DNA of 64,000 nucleotides from Salinilacihabitans rarus (GTDB lineage Archaea > Halobacteriota > Halobacteria > Halobacteriales > Natrialbaceae), in the NCBI RefSeq assembly GCF_024296665.1, contig NZ_CP100762.1, positions 2,728,001 through 2,792,000 on the forward strand, given 5' to 3'. Every line of letters starts with the position of its first letter. Within the stretch, counting starts at the first letter, position 1. The translations under genes were made by a program, and so were the position numbers. This document shows positions 41,305 through 49,410 of this stretch, in pieces. Below the pieces are notes generated by a model, which saw only the letters and a list, made by a program, of their open reading frames with translations, searched no databases and was not told the origin of the DNA.

Positions 41305-43080
41305 ATGGACGGCTCCGACCGTGACGCGCTCGCCGAAACGCTCGCCGCCTTCGACCGAGCCGCGCCGCCGGGGACGCCGCTGACGACGAGCGAAGTCGCC
41401 GAGGTGCTGTCGGTCCCGCGGCGCACCGCCTACGACCGCCTCGACTGCCTCGTCGAGCGTGGCCCCCTCCGGACGAAGAAGGTCGGCGCCCGCGGCCGCG
41501 TCTGGTGGCGGCCGCCGGCGGCCGCGGCCGACGACGGCCCCGAAGACGAACTCGAACGGGTGTTCGACCGGATCGACGACGCCTTCTACGCGCTCGACGC
41601 GTCGTGGCGGTTCACCTACGTCAACGAGCGCGCCGAGGCGCTGCTGGGGCGGCCGGCCGAGGAGTTGCTCGGCGAGCGCATCTGGGACGTGTTCCCCGGC
41701 TCCGCCGGCGCCGAACTCGAACGCCGCTTCCGCGAGGCGATGACGACCCAGCGGCCGGTCTCGTTCGAGCGGGCCTCGACGCAACTGGGCATCTGGGTCG
41801 AGGTGCGCGCGTACCCCTCCGAGAGCGGGCTGTCCGTGTACTTCCGGGACGTCACCGATCGAAAGGAACGGGAGCGAGAGCTACAGCGCGGGCGCGAGCA
41901 GCTAGCGGCGCTCAACGGGATCAACGAGGTCGTCCTCGAAATCGCCGACGCCATCGTCGAACAGCCCACGCGCGAGGGGATCGAGGCGACCGTCTGCGAG
42001 CGACTGGCCGCCGCGGAGCCGTACCTGTTCGCCTGGATCGGCGACGTCGACGTGGAGGCACAGGCGGTGACCGTGCGGACCGCCGCCGGCGTCGCCGCCC
42101 CGGTCGACGACCCGTCGATCCCGGCCGACCCGGTCGCCGAGCGCGGTGACGGCCCCGTCGCGCAGGCGATCGCGCGCCGCGAGATCCGGACGACCGGCGA
42201 CGTCCGGGCCGACCCGGACCCGACGTCTACCTCGTCGGCCGCCGTCCCGATCGTCCACGAGGGGACGACCTACGGCGTGCTCACCGTCGCGACCGATCGC
42301 CCGCACGCGTTCTCCGAGCCGGAGCGGGGAACGCTCGACCGGCTCGGCGAGATCGTCGGCCACGCCCTCGCCGCCGTCGAGCGCAAGCGCGCGCTGACCA
42401 CCGACGACGTGATCGAACTCGAGTTTCGCCTCCGGGACGTCTTCGAGTCGAGCGACGACCTCCCGGCCGACGCGCGGATCACGTTCGACCGGACGGTCCC
42501 CCTCGGCGGCGGCGAGTTCGTCGAGTACGGGACGGCGACCGACGGCGGGATCCAGGCGCTCTCGGCGCTCGTCGAACGCGTCCCCCACTGGACGGAGATG
42601 TCGGTCCTCGACGAGTCGTTCGACGAGTGCCGGTTCGAAATCCGGCTGTCGGAGCCGCCGCTTCTCGCGGCGGTGGCCGCGAACGGCGGCGCCGTCGAAC
42701 GCGCCGTGATCGAGGACGGCGAGTTCCACATGACGGTCCACCTCCCGCAGGGGGCGGACGTCCGGCGCCTGATCGAGACGGTGCGGGACACCCATCCCGG
42801 CTTCGAGGCCGTCGCGCGCCGGCAGGTCAGCCGGCCGTCGGCGCCCGCGACGCGGGTCAAGCGCACGTGGCTCGACGAGTTGACGCCCCGCCAGCGGACC
42901 GCCCTCCAGACGGCGTACTTCGCCGGCTTCTTCGAGTGGCCCCGCGACAGCTCCGGCGAGGCGGTCGCCGAGTCGCTCGACATCTCGCCGGCCACGTTCT
43001 TCCAGCACGTCAGACTCGCCGAACGGAAGCTCCTCGACGCGCTGTTCGCGGAGCTCCCGGTGGCCGAGCAGGAAGCGTGA
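41305..43080 (+). CDS. Bat-type regulator: HTH-PAS-GAF-HTH10
   Basis: This 591-residue protein has four parts. Residues 1-70 form a winged helix (PLTTSEVAEVLSVPRRTAYD, then TKKVGARGRVWWRP). A PAS domain (about 80-200) carries DDAFYALDASWRFTYVNERA. A GAF domain (about 215-370) carries AVPIVHEGTTYGVLTVATDR. After a bacterio-opsin-activator region comes a C-terminal HTH-10 (LTPRQRTALQTAYFAGFFEW, then DISPATFFQHVRLAERKL). It is a haloarchaeal Bat-family sensor-regulator; the signal is unknown. An ATG at 41278 would add nine residues. Confidence 0.9.
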   Translation: MDGSDRDALAETLAAFDRAAPPGTPLTTSEVAEVLSVPRRTAYDRLDCLVERGPLRTKKVGARGRVWWRPPAAAADDGPEDELERVFDRIDDAFYALDASWRFTYVNERAEALLGRPAEELLGERIWDVFPGSAGAELERRFREAMTTQRPVSFERASTQLGIWVEVRAYPSESGLSVYFRDVTDRKERERELQRGREQLAALNGINEVVLEIADAIVEQPTREGIEATVCERLAAAEPYLFAWIGDVDVEAQAVTVRTAAGVAAPVDDPSIPADPVAERGDGPVAQAIARREIRTTGDVRADPDPTSTSSAAVPIVHEGTTYGVLTVATDRPHAFSEPERGTLDRLGEIVGHALAAVERKRALTTDDVIELEFRLRDVFESSDDLPADARITFDRTVPLGGGEFVEYGTATDGGIQALSALVERVPHWTEMSVLDESFDECRFEIRLSEPPLLAAVAANGGAVERAVIEDGEFHMTVHLPQGADVRRLIETVRDTHPGFEAVARRQVSRPSAPATRVKRTWLDELTPRQRTALQTAYFAGFFEWPRDSSGEAVAESLDISPATFFQHVRLAERKLLDALFAELPVAEQEA

Positions 43081-43209
43081 CGCGAGCGCGTCGCTGCGGC
43101 GCGGGCCGGCGGCGACGCCCCACGGCTGGCGCCAGTCGAAGCCTTTTGGTCGCGTACGGCATACGGCGCCCGTGAGATCCGTGCGCCGCGACGAACGGGG
43201 TAGGACGCG

Positions 43210-45636
43210 ATGAACGCGGTTCGCTCGACGCTCCTCGACGGGGCGACCCTGCTCCAGACCGACGAGGTCCTCGAACCCCTCGAGAACGAGCAACTGCTGT
43301 GGCTGTTCGTGATGCTCACGCTGTTGCTGGTGACCGCCCGCGTCCTCGGCGAACTGGCGACCCGGCTTAACCTGCCGTCGGTCGTGGGCGAACTGACGGC
43401 GGGGATCGTCCTCGGACCGTCGCTGATCGACGCGGTCGTCGTCGTCACCGACGCGGTCACGTGGCTGGAGGGCGAGGCGGTCGACCCGCAGACCCAGCTC
43501 TACCTCGTCGAGGTGGTCGCCTGGATCGGGCTGTTGATGCTGATCGTCCTCACGGGGCTGGAGACCGACCTCGACCTCATCGTCGCGAAGGCGACGGAGT
43601 CGACGCTGATCGCGCTCGCGAGCATCGTCGTCCCGTTCGCCGTCGGCTTCGCGTTCGCGTGGTACCTCCCCGAGCGGTTCATCGCCCCCGGCGGGACCCG
43701 ACTCGAGTTCTCGCTGTTTCTGGCCGTCGCGATGAGCATCTCCGCGATTCCGGTGATCGCGAAGATCCTGATGGACATGGGCCAGATCAGACGCGACTTC
43801 GGCCAGATCACCCTCGCGGCGGGGATGATAAACGACACCGTCGGCTGGATCATGCTCGCGCTCGTCGCCGGCCTCGCCCGGACGGGCGCGGTCGAACTGT
43901 CGAGCACGCTCGAAACGCTGCTGTGGCTCGCGGTCTTCCTCGGCGTCGGCTTCACCGTCGGCCTGCGGGCGACGAAGTGGATCTTCGTCTGGGTCGACAA
44001 CAACGTCGGCGGGCAGGTGGCGAAGATCACGACGCTGATGGTGCTCGCGCTCGGCGTCGGCTCGTTCACCCACGCGCTGCACCTCGAAGCGGTCCTCGGG
44101 GCGTTCGTCGTCGGCATCCTCGCCGGGCAGGTCAACCGCTTCGACTACCAGACCGAACACACCTTCGAGGTGCTCACCATGGGGGTCTTCGCCCCGGTCT
44201 TCTTCGCGACCGCCGGCCTCCGGGTCGACCTCGGGACGCTGGTCGACCCGCTCGTCTTCGCGGTCGGCGTCGGCACGCTCGCCATCGCCGTCGTCGGCAA
44301 GTTCGTCGGCACCTTCGTCGGCGCGAGGGCGGCCGGCCTCTCCGACTGGGAGGGGATCACGATGGGCGCCGGGCTGAACGCCCGCGGCGCGATGGAGATC
44401 ATCGTCGCCACCATCGGCCTCGGTCTGGAGGTGCTGACGATCGAGATGTACAGCATCGTCGTGATGATCGCGATCGTCACCTCGCTGATGGCGCCGCCGC
44501 TGTTGCGGTGGTCGCTGCCGCGCGTCGAGATGAGCGAGGCGGAACGCGAGCGCCTCGAACGCGAGGCACAGCTCCGGGACAGCTTCGTCGCGAACATCAC
44601 GCGCGTCCTGCTGCCGACCCGCGGCGGCGCCGACACCCAGTACGCCGCGCGCCTGCTCGGGCCGCTGACCCGGGGGACCGAGATCGAGGTGACGGCGATG
44701 TACGTCACCGACGCCGGGGCGGGCGCCCGCGGCGCGGCCGACGGGGGGTTCGTCGGCTCGCTCGCGAGGCTGTGGAACCGGTCCGTCGGGCGGTCCCGGA
44801 CGACCGACGGCGAGGACGGGCGCGCCCTCGCCCGACCGGTCGAGGACGCCGCGGAGGCGGTAGACGGCGGCGGGTCGAGCGCGGCGAGCGACGTGCTCGA
44901 CTCCCTGACCGGCGACGGCCCCGAGGAGAGCGAGCGCATCTTCGAGCTGATCTCCTCGCGGCTCGGCGGCGAGGAGCAGTCGCCGCGGACGCTCGTCCGC
45001 GCGGCCGATCCGGGCGTCGGCGGGGCGATCCTCGGGGAGGCCGAGAACGGCTACGACCTGCTCGTCCTCGGCGAGTCCAGCCGCGGTCGCGACCCCGAGG
45101 AGCCGCTGTTCAGCGAGACCGTCGACGAGGTCGTCCAGCAGGCGCCCTGTCCGACGATGGTCGTCAGCACCCCCTACTCCGGGGAGACGGCGCTCGAACG
45201 GGTCGGCGAGCGGATCCAGCGGATCCTCCTGCCGACGGTCGGCACGGAGTACAACCGCCACGCCGCCGAGGTGGCGTTCGCCATCGCCCGCCAGGAGAAC
45301 GCCATCGTCGAGATCGTCCACGTCGTCAACGAGCCCCAGCTCAGCGACCGGTTCGTCGAGCAGCCCGACCTCTCGCAGGCGATCGCCATCGGCGAGGAGA
45401 TCGTCGACCGCGAGGCCGGGATCGGCCGCCAGATGGGCGCCGAGGTGCTGACGACCGTCACGGTCGGCGACCGTCCCGAGGTCGACATCGTCGACCTCGC
45501 CGACCAGGACGCGGTCGACCTCGTCATCATGGGCAGCGACAAGCGCCCCGTGACCCGGCGGGCGTTCTTCGGCCACCGCGTCGAGCACGTCGTCCGCGAG
45601 GCGCCGTGTCCGGTCGCGATCATCAGCTCGATCTGA
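43210..45636 (+). CDS. CPA2-type cation:proton antiporter with two Usp domains
   Basis: This 808-residue protein has about 12-13 membrane segments (residues 28-430) with LNLPSVVGELTAGIVLGPSL, AMSISAIPVIAKILMDMG and AGLNARGAMEIIVATIGLGL, typical of KefB/NapA-like Na+(K+)/H+ antiporters. Two cytosolic Usp domains follow (about 465-650 and 670-808), the second with ILLPTVGTEYNRHAAEV and VIMGSDKRPVTRRAFFGHRV. Nucleotide control of transport through the Usp pair is a reasonable inference. It is a single gene after the Bat regulator. Confidence 0.9.
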   Translation: MNAVRSTLLDGATLLQTDEVLEPLENEQLLWLFVMLTLLLVTARVLGELATRLNLPSVVGELTAGIVLGPSLIDAVVVVTDAVTWLEGEAVDPQTQLYLVEVVAWIGLLMLIVLTGLETDLDLIVAKATESTLIALASIVVPFAVGFAFAWYLPERFIAPGGTRLEFSLFLAVAMSISAIPVIAKILMDMGQIRRDFGQITLAAGMINDTVGWIMLALVAGLARTGAVELSSTLETLLWLAVFLGVGFTVGLRATKWIFVWVDNNVGGQVAKITTLMVLALGVGSFTHALHLEAVLGAFVVGILAGQVNRFDYQTEHTFEVLTMGVFAPVFFATAGLRVDLGTLVDPLVFAVGVGTLAIAVVGKFVGTFVGARAAGLSDWEGITMGAGLNARGAMEIIVATIGLGLEVLTIEMYSIVVMIAIVTSLMAPPLLRWSLPRVEMSEAERERLEREAQLRDSFVANITRVLLPTRGGADTQYAARLLGPLTRGTEIEVTAMYVTDAGAGARGAADGGFVGSLARLWNRSVGRSRTTDGEDGRALARPVEDAAEAVDGGGSSAASDVLDSLTGDGPEESERIFELISSRLGGEEQSPRTLVRAADPGVGGAILGEAENGYDLLVLGESSRGRDPEEPLFSETVDEVVQQAPCPTMVVSTPYSGETALERVGERIQRILLPTVGTEYNRHAAEVAFAIARQENAIVEIVHVVNEPQLSDRFVEQPDLSQAIAIGEEIVDREAGIGRQMGAEVLTTVTVGDRPEVDIVDLADQDAVDLVIMGSDKRPVTRRAFFGHRVEHVVREAPCPVAIISSI

Positions 45637-45693
45637 GCCGCGCTTGCCGCTCCCGCGGCAAGGACTAATGCGCTCGTCGTGGCCGTCACGGCC

Positions 45694-46128
45694 ATGAGTT
45701 CCGACCCCGAACCCGGCTCCGACGTCGACCCCGAGGAACTCGACCTGACCGACGCCGAGGAGGCGGCGCTACACGACCTCCAGCTGGGCATCGAGCACGT
45801 CTACCGCGCCTACGGCGACCTGCTCGAGTTCCACCACCAGCTGGGCCACGCGATGGACCGGATGGCCGACGCCGAGGACGCCCTGCGCGAGGCCGACCAC
45901 GAGGAGTGGGCCGACGCGCTGCGCGACGACCACCTCCCCGCGGGGGCGGTCAGCGACCAGTGGACGTTCGAACTCGTCGAGGAGTTCTCCGGCTCGTTCC
46001 TCGCGGACCTCGACGCCTTCGAGACGGAGGTCCGCGACGAACTGGCGGCGGGGCTCGACCACGTCACCGAGCGCAAGCAGAAGCGCCGGCTACGCGAGCG
46101 GGCGACGCGGGACGATCAGTCGGAGTGA
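45694..46128 (+). CDS. Helical conserved hypothetical protein
   Basis: This 144-residue acidic protein starts MSSDPEPGSDVDPEELDLTD. It is predicted mainly helical, with a long stretch HDLQLGIEHVYRAYGDLLEF that could form a coiled coil or four-helix bundle, and a basic tail RKQKRRLRERATR. I do not know the family. A GTG at 45679 would add five residues. It lies 57 bases after the antiporter gene in the same direction, so a functional link is possible but unproven. Confidence 0.7.
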   Translation: MSSDPEPGSDVDPEELDLTDAEEAALHDLQLGIEHVYRAYGDLLEFHHQLGHAMDRMADAEDALREADHEEWADALRDDHLPAGAVSDQWTFELVEEFSGSFLADLDAFETEVRDELAAGLDHVTERKQKRRLRERATRDDQSE

Positions 46129-46136
46129 ACCGGCGG

Positions 46137-46841
46137 TCACGCCCCGTAGACGAGCTCGAAGTCCGGCCGTTCGGTCCCGACGTAGTGTGCCCACACGAAG
46201 GCGTGCTGGAACAGGGCACACACCAGCGCGACGTGCGACCCGAGCAGGAGCGCGAGGCTCCAGAGGCCCAGAAACGCGAACGCGTACATGGCGTTCGGCG
46301 TCCAGCGGAACGCGCCGTCCTCGACGAGCGGGAGCTTCCGGTACCGCTCGCGGAAGTGGTCGCCGCCGAGCGCCCGCTCGAAGCCGAAGTACCGGCGCAC
46401 CGACCAGCCCGTGTAGGCCGCGGGTACGAGCAGCGCGAGGCCGAGGCCGAGTTCGGCCCACCGCGGCAGGGCGAGCGTCAGCGGGCTCGCCAGGCCCGCT
46501 CCGAGGACGACGACCGGACGGGCGAGAAGCAGCGGCGTGAAGAGGGCGGCGTGGACCGTCAGGTCGTGCCGGCCGAACAGCCGCGTGAACAGCCCCCACC
46601 CGAGCTGTCCGCGGAACGCGAGCCAGCCGTAACACTGGTGGAGGACACAGAGGCCGACGGTGGCCCGGAACCAGCCGGCGGCCGTGAGCCCGAGCCAGGA
46701 GCCGCCGGTGAACCCCGGGACCGCGAGCGCCCACGCGACGGTCGCGAGGACGACGGCGGCCGCCGCGTGGAGTAGCTGGCCCCGGAACAGGAACCGCGCG
46801 GACCGGGCCGCCGGAATCGTCGGCGCGTCGGGGTCTGCCAT
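46137..46841 (-). CDS. Membrane protein resembling isoprenylcysteine/phospholipid methyltransferases
   Basis: This 234-residue protein starts MADPDAPTIPAARSARFLFR. It has about six membrane segments. The C-terminal part reads GAFRWTPNAMYAFAFLGLW near residue 173 and ends GTERPDFELVYG, the spacing seen in the ICMT/PEMT fold (a GxFRxxxNPMY-like motif and a final acidic segment near the AdoMet site). The conserved Pro-Met of NPMY is Ala-Met here, so methyltransferase activity is a guess. It is convergent with the gene at 45694. Confidence 0.65.
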   Translation of the reverse strand: MADPDAPTIPAARSARFLFRGQLLHAAAAVVLATVAWALAVPGFTGGSWLGLTAAGWFRATVGLCVLHQCYGWLAFRGQLGWGLFTRLFGRHDLTVHAALFTPLLLARPVVVLGAGLASPLTLALPRWAELGLGLALLVPAAYTGWSVRRYFGFERALGGDHFRERYRKLPLVEDGAFRWTPNAMYAFAFLGLWSLALLLGSHVALVCALFQHAFVWAHYVGTERPDFELVYGA

Positions 46842-46926
46842 ACCGACAGGCGGGGGCGCCCGGCACGTCAAGCTACCGTCGTCGGTCGCGGGCCGGCGGC
46901 GGCCGCCCCCGTCGCGGTCACGGGAC

Positions 46927-46934
46927 GTATTTGA
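46927..46934 (+). promoter_or_regulatory. TATA-like box of the sarcosine-oxidase-like gene
   Basis: GTATTTGA lies 24 bases before the ATG at 46958 and supports that start over the in-frame codon at 46931. Confidence 0.5.
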
Positions 46935-46957
46935 CGGCCGCCGTGGTATCGCCGCCC

Positions 46958-48085
46958 ATGGCGGACCGCTACGACGTCATCGTGATCGGCGTCGGCGGGA
47001 TGGGCAGCGCCGCGGTCGCCCACCTCGCCGACCGCGGTGCGGACGTGCTCGGCCTCGAACGCTACGACGTCCCGCACGGCTACGGCTCCTCCCACGGCGT
47101 GACGCGGATCATCCGGCTCGCCTACTACGAGCACCCGTCGTACGTCCCCCTGTTGCGCCGGGCGTACGACCTGTGGGCGGACCTCGAATCGGCGTTCGAC
47201 CGCCGACTGCTGTACCGGACGGGGTCGGTCGACGCCGGGCCGCCGGACGACCCGCTGGTCGCGGGCTCCCGGCGCTCGTGTGAGGAACACGGCATCGAGT
47301 ACGAGTACCTCACGAGTTCCGCGTTGACCGACCGCTTCCCCGGCTATCGCCTGCCCGAGGAGTACGCCGCGGTCTACCAGCCCGACGGCGGCTTCCTCGT
47401 CCCCGAGCGGTGTATCGTCGCCCACGTCGAGCGCGCCCACGACCGCGGGGCGACGATCAGGGCCAGAGAGCGCGTCCGCGACTGGGAACCGACCGGCGAC
47501 GGCGTCCGCGTCGAGACCGACCGGGGCGAGTACGCCGCCGACAGGCTGGTGGTCGCCGCGGGCGCGTGGACGCCGACACTCGTCGACGACCTCGACGGCC
47601 TCCTCGAACCCGAGCGGCAGGTGCTGGCGTGGCTCCAGCCCGAGGTCCCCGAGCGGTTCGCACCCGAGCGGTTCCCGGTCTGGAACGTGCAGGTCCCCGA
47701 GGGACGGTTCTACGGCTTCCCGGTCTACGGCGTGCCGGGGTTCAAGTTCGGCCGGTACCACCACCGCGAGGAGGCAGTCGACCCGGACGCGATGGACCGC
47801 GAGCCGACGCGGCGCGACGAGGCCGTCCTCCGGGCGTTCGCCGAGCGGTACTTTCCCGACGGCGCGGGGCCGACGATGCGCCTGCGGACCTGCCTGTTCA
47901 CCAACTCGCCGGACGAACGCTTCGTCGTCGACACCCTGCCCGACCACCCCCGGGTGACCGTCGCGGCGGGCTTCTCGGGCCACGGCTTCAAGTTCGCCAG
48001 CGTGATCGGCGAGGTGCTCGCCGACCTCGCGCTCGACGGCGAGACCGACCACGATATCGGGATGTTCTCGCTGGATCGGTTCTGA
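46958..48085 (+). CDS. Monomeric sarcosine oxidase-like flavoprotein
   Basis: This 375-residue flavoenzyme starts MADRYDVIVIGVGGMGSAAV with the FAD-binding GxGxxG, then SSHGVTRIIRLAYYEHPSYV near residue 45. Near residue 310 it has LRTCLFTNSPDERFVVD with the Cys that in MSOX/MTOX enzymes binds FAD covalently, and it ends AAGFSGHGFKFASVIGEV. These features match monomeric sarcosine oxidase / N-methyltryptophan oxidase, which oxidise N-methyl amino acids with oxygen. The actual substrate is open. It converges on the LLM oxidoreductase gene. Confidence 0.92.
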   Translation: MADRYDVIVIGVGGMGSAAVAHLADRGADVLGLERYDVPHGYGSSHGVTRIIRLAYYEHPSYVPLLRRAYDLWADLESAFDRRLLYRTGSVDAGPPDDPLVAGSRRSCEEHGIEYEYLTSSALTDRFPGYRLPEEYAAVYQPDGGFLVPERCIVAHVERAHDRGATIRARERVRDWEPTGDGVRVETDRGEYAADRLVVAAGAWTPTLVDDLDGLLEPERQVLAWLQPEVPERFAPERFPVWNVQVPEGRFYGFPVYGVPGFKFGRYHHREEAVDPDAMDREPTRRDEAVLRAFAERYFPDGAGPTMRLRTCLFTNSPDERFVVDTLPDHPRVTVAAGFSGHGFKFASVIGEVLADLALDGETDHDIGMFSLDRF

Positions 48086-48103
48086 GGAGCCGCGGCTCCG
48101 GCC

Positions 48104-49030
48104 CTACAGTTCCTCGATGACTTCCCCGGCGAAGCGTTCGAGCCCGCGCTCCGGGTCGGCTTCGTCGACGACGGAGACGATCACGTGGTCGACGCCCCGT
48201 CGTTCGAGGTCGGCGAAGTACTCCCGGAACCAGTCGGCCCCGGCGCGGTAGCCGAGGTGCAGCGGCTCCGGTTCGGCCGCGGGGTCGTCGGCGAACGCGA
48301 CCCGGACCGCCATCGCGAACGGCTTCGCGCCGGCGGCCGCCCGCCAGTCGTCGAGGAACCCGTCGAGCGTCTCCGGCGGGAGGTGGTAGAACAGCCAGCC
48401 GTCGCCGTGGTCGCCGATCCACTCGACCGACTGGCGGGCGTGGCCGGTCGGGAGCAGGGGGACCGTCTCGGTCGTCGGCGTCGGCACCACGTCGAGGTCG
48501 CCGTCCAGCCGACCCCACTCGCCGTCGAGTTCCGGGTACTCGTCGCGCCAGACCGTCCGGAGGACGTCGACGGCCTCGCGGAAGCGCGCGCCGCGCTCGT
48601 CGCGGTCGACGCCGAAGGCGGGGAACTCGGGGTCGCGGTCGCCCGAGGCGACCCCGAGGACGAGCCGGCCGTCGGAGAGTCGGTCGACGGTCGCGGCGGA
48701 CTTCGCGACGTGCAGGGGGTGTCGAAGCGTCAGCACGATGCTCGCGGTCCCGAGCGCAATCTCGTCGGTGTGGGCGGCGACGTGGGAGAGCCACGGCCAG
48801 GCGTCGAACGTCTGGCCTGCGTCGCCGAACTTCGGCCAGTAAGTCGGCACGTCGCGGGCCCAGAGGCCGGCGAAGCCGAGGTCTTCGACGCGTTCGGCCA
48901 GCCGCAACTCGTCGTCGATCGAGGGCGCCGACCGGTTTTCGCCGGTCAGCGGGAATCCCGCGCCGAACGTCAGCCCGTCGTCGCCGAACAGCCGTCGATA
49001 GCCCGCGTTCTCGTGTTCACCGGTCGCCAT
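48104..49030 (-). CDS. LLM-class oxidoreductase
   Basis: This 308-residue protein starts MATGEHENAGYRRLFGDDGL. It belongs to the luciferase-like TIM-barrel family, with RLAERVEDLGFAGLWARDVP near residue 45, LGTASIVLTLRHPLHVAKSA near residue 90 and LSDGRLVLGVASGDRDPEF near residue 119. It could use FMN or F420, and sequence alone does not separate these. It is convergent with the sarcosine-oxidase-like gene, 18 bases apart, and differs clearly from the Mer-like LLM protein at 7746. Confidence 0.87.
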   Translation of the reverse strand: MATGEHENAGYRRLFGDDGLTFGAGFPLTGENRSAPSIDDELRLAERVEDLGFAGLWARDVPTYWPKFGDAGQTFDAWPWLSHVAAHTDEIALGTASIVLTLRHPLHVAKSAATVDRLSDGRLVLGVASGDRDPEFPAFGVDRDERGARFREAVDVLRTVWRDEYPELDGEWGRLDGDLDVVPTPTTETVPLLPTGHARQSVEWIGDHGDGWLFYHLPPETLDGFLDDWRAAAGAKPFAMAVRVAFADDPAAEPEPLHLGYRAGADWFREYFADLERRGVDHVIVSVVDEADPERGLERFAGEVIEEL

Positions 49031-49141
49031 TCGGTCGGGCTATCCGCCGCTCGCCTATGACCGTGGCGGTGTTCGTTCGCGTCCGTCGCCGGCCCGGCGA
49101 GGCGGGCCACAGGCCGCAGTCGAACTGCGTATCCCAAGCTT

Positions 49142-49150
49142 CTTATTTGC
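49142..49150 (+). promoter_or_regulatory. TATA box of a small membrane protein gene
   Basis: CTTATTTGC lies 21 bases before the ATG at 49171 in an AT-rich patch. Confidence 0.5.
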
Positions 49151-49170
49151 TAGCTCACGTGTACGACGAG

Positions 49171-49383
49171 ATGACCGGCGAAACCGTTCAACGGCTCGGA
49201 ATCGCAGTGATTTTGACGGGCGGCTTCCTCGACGTACAGTCGACCGTCGAGACCGGATACGGGTCCGCGTACGCCCTGCTGGTCGTTCTCGGACTGGGTC
49301 TCGTGATGCTGGGGGCGGTCGTGTCACTGGCGACGTACACGCCGTCGCGCCGGGAGTCCGGTGGTACCGCTATCGAGGAGTAG
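49171..49383 (+). CDS. Small two-span membrane protein
   Basis: This 70-residue protein starts MTGETVQRLGIAVILTGGFL. It has two hydrophobic segments (about residues 8-22 and 30-55) and a short charged tail. I do not recognise a family. The TATA box at 49142 supports the ATG at 49171 rather than an earlier in-frame codon at 49057. It is convergent with the aconitase gene and 27 bases from its stop. Confidence 0.6.
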   Translation: MTGETVQRLGIAVILTGGFLDVQSTVETGYGSAYALLVVLGLGLVMLGAVVSLATYTPSRRESGGTAIEE

Positions 49384-49410
49384 GCGCGAAAACGCGGTTC
49401 GTGGAGCCGA

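Noticed and set aside
41902-45588. Very long open frame (1228 codons) on the minus strand opposite the Bat regulator and antiporter genes
   Set aside because: It is antisense to two well-supported genes, has a repetitive Arg/Asp/Gly/Val composition produced by reading high-GC codons on the other strand, and shows no family motif.
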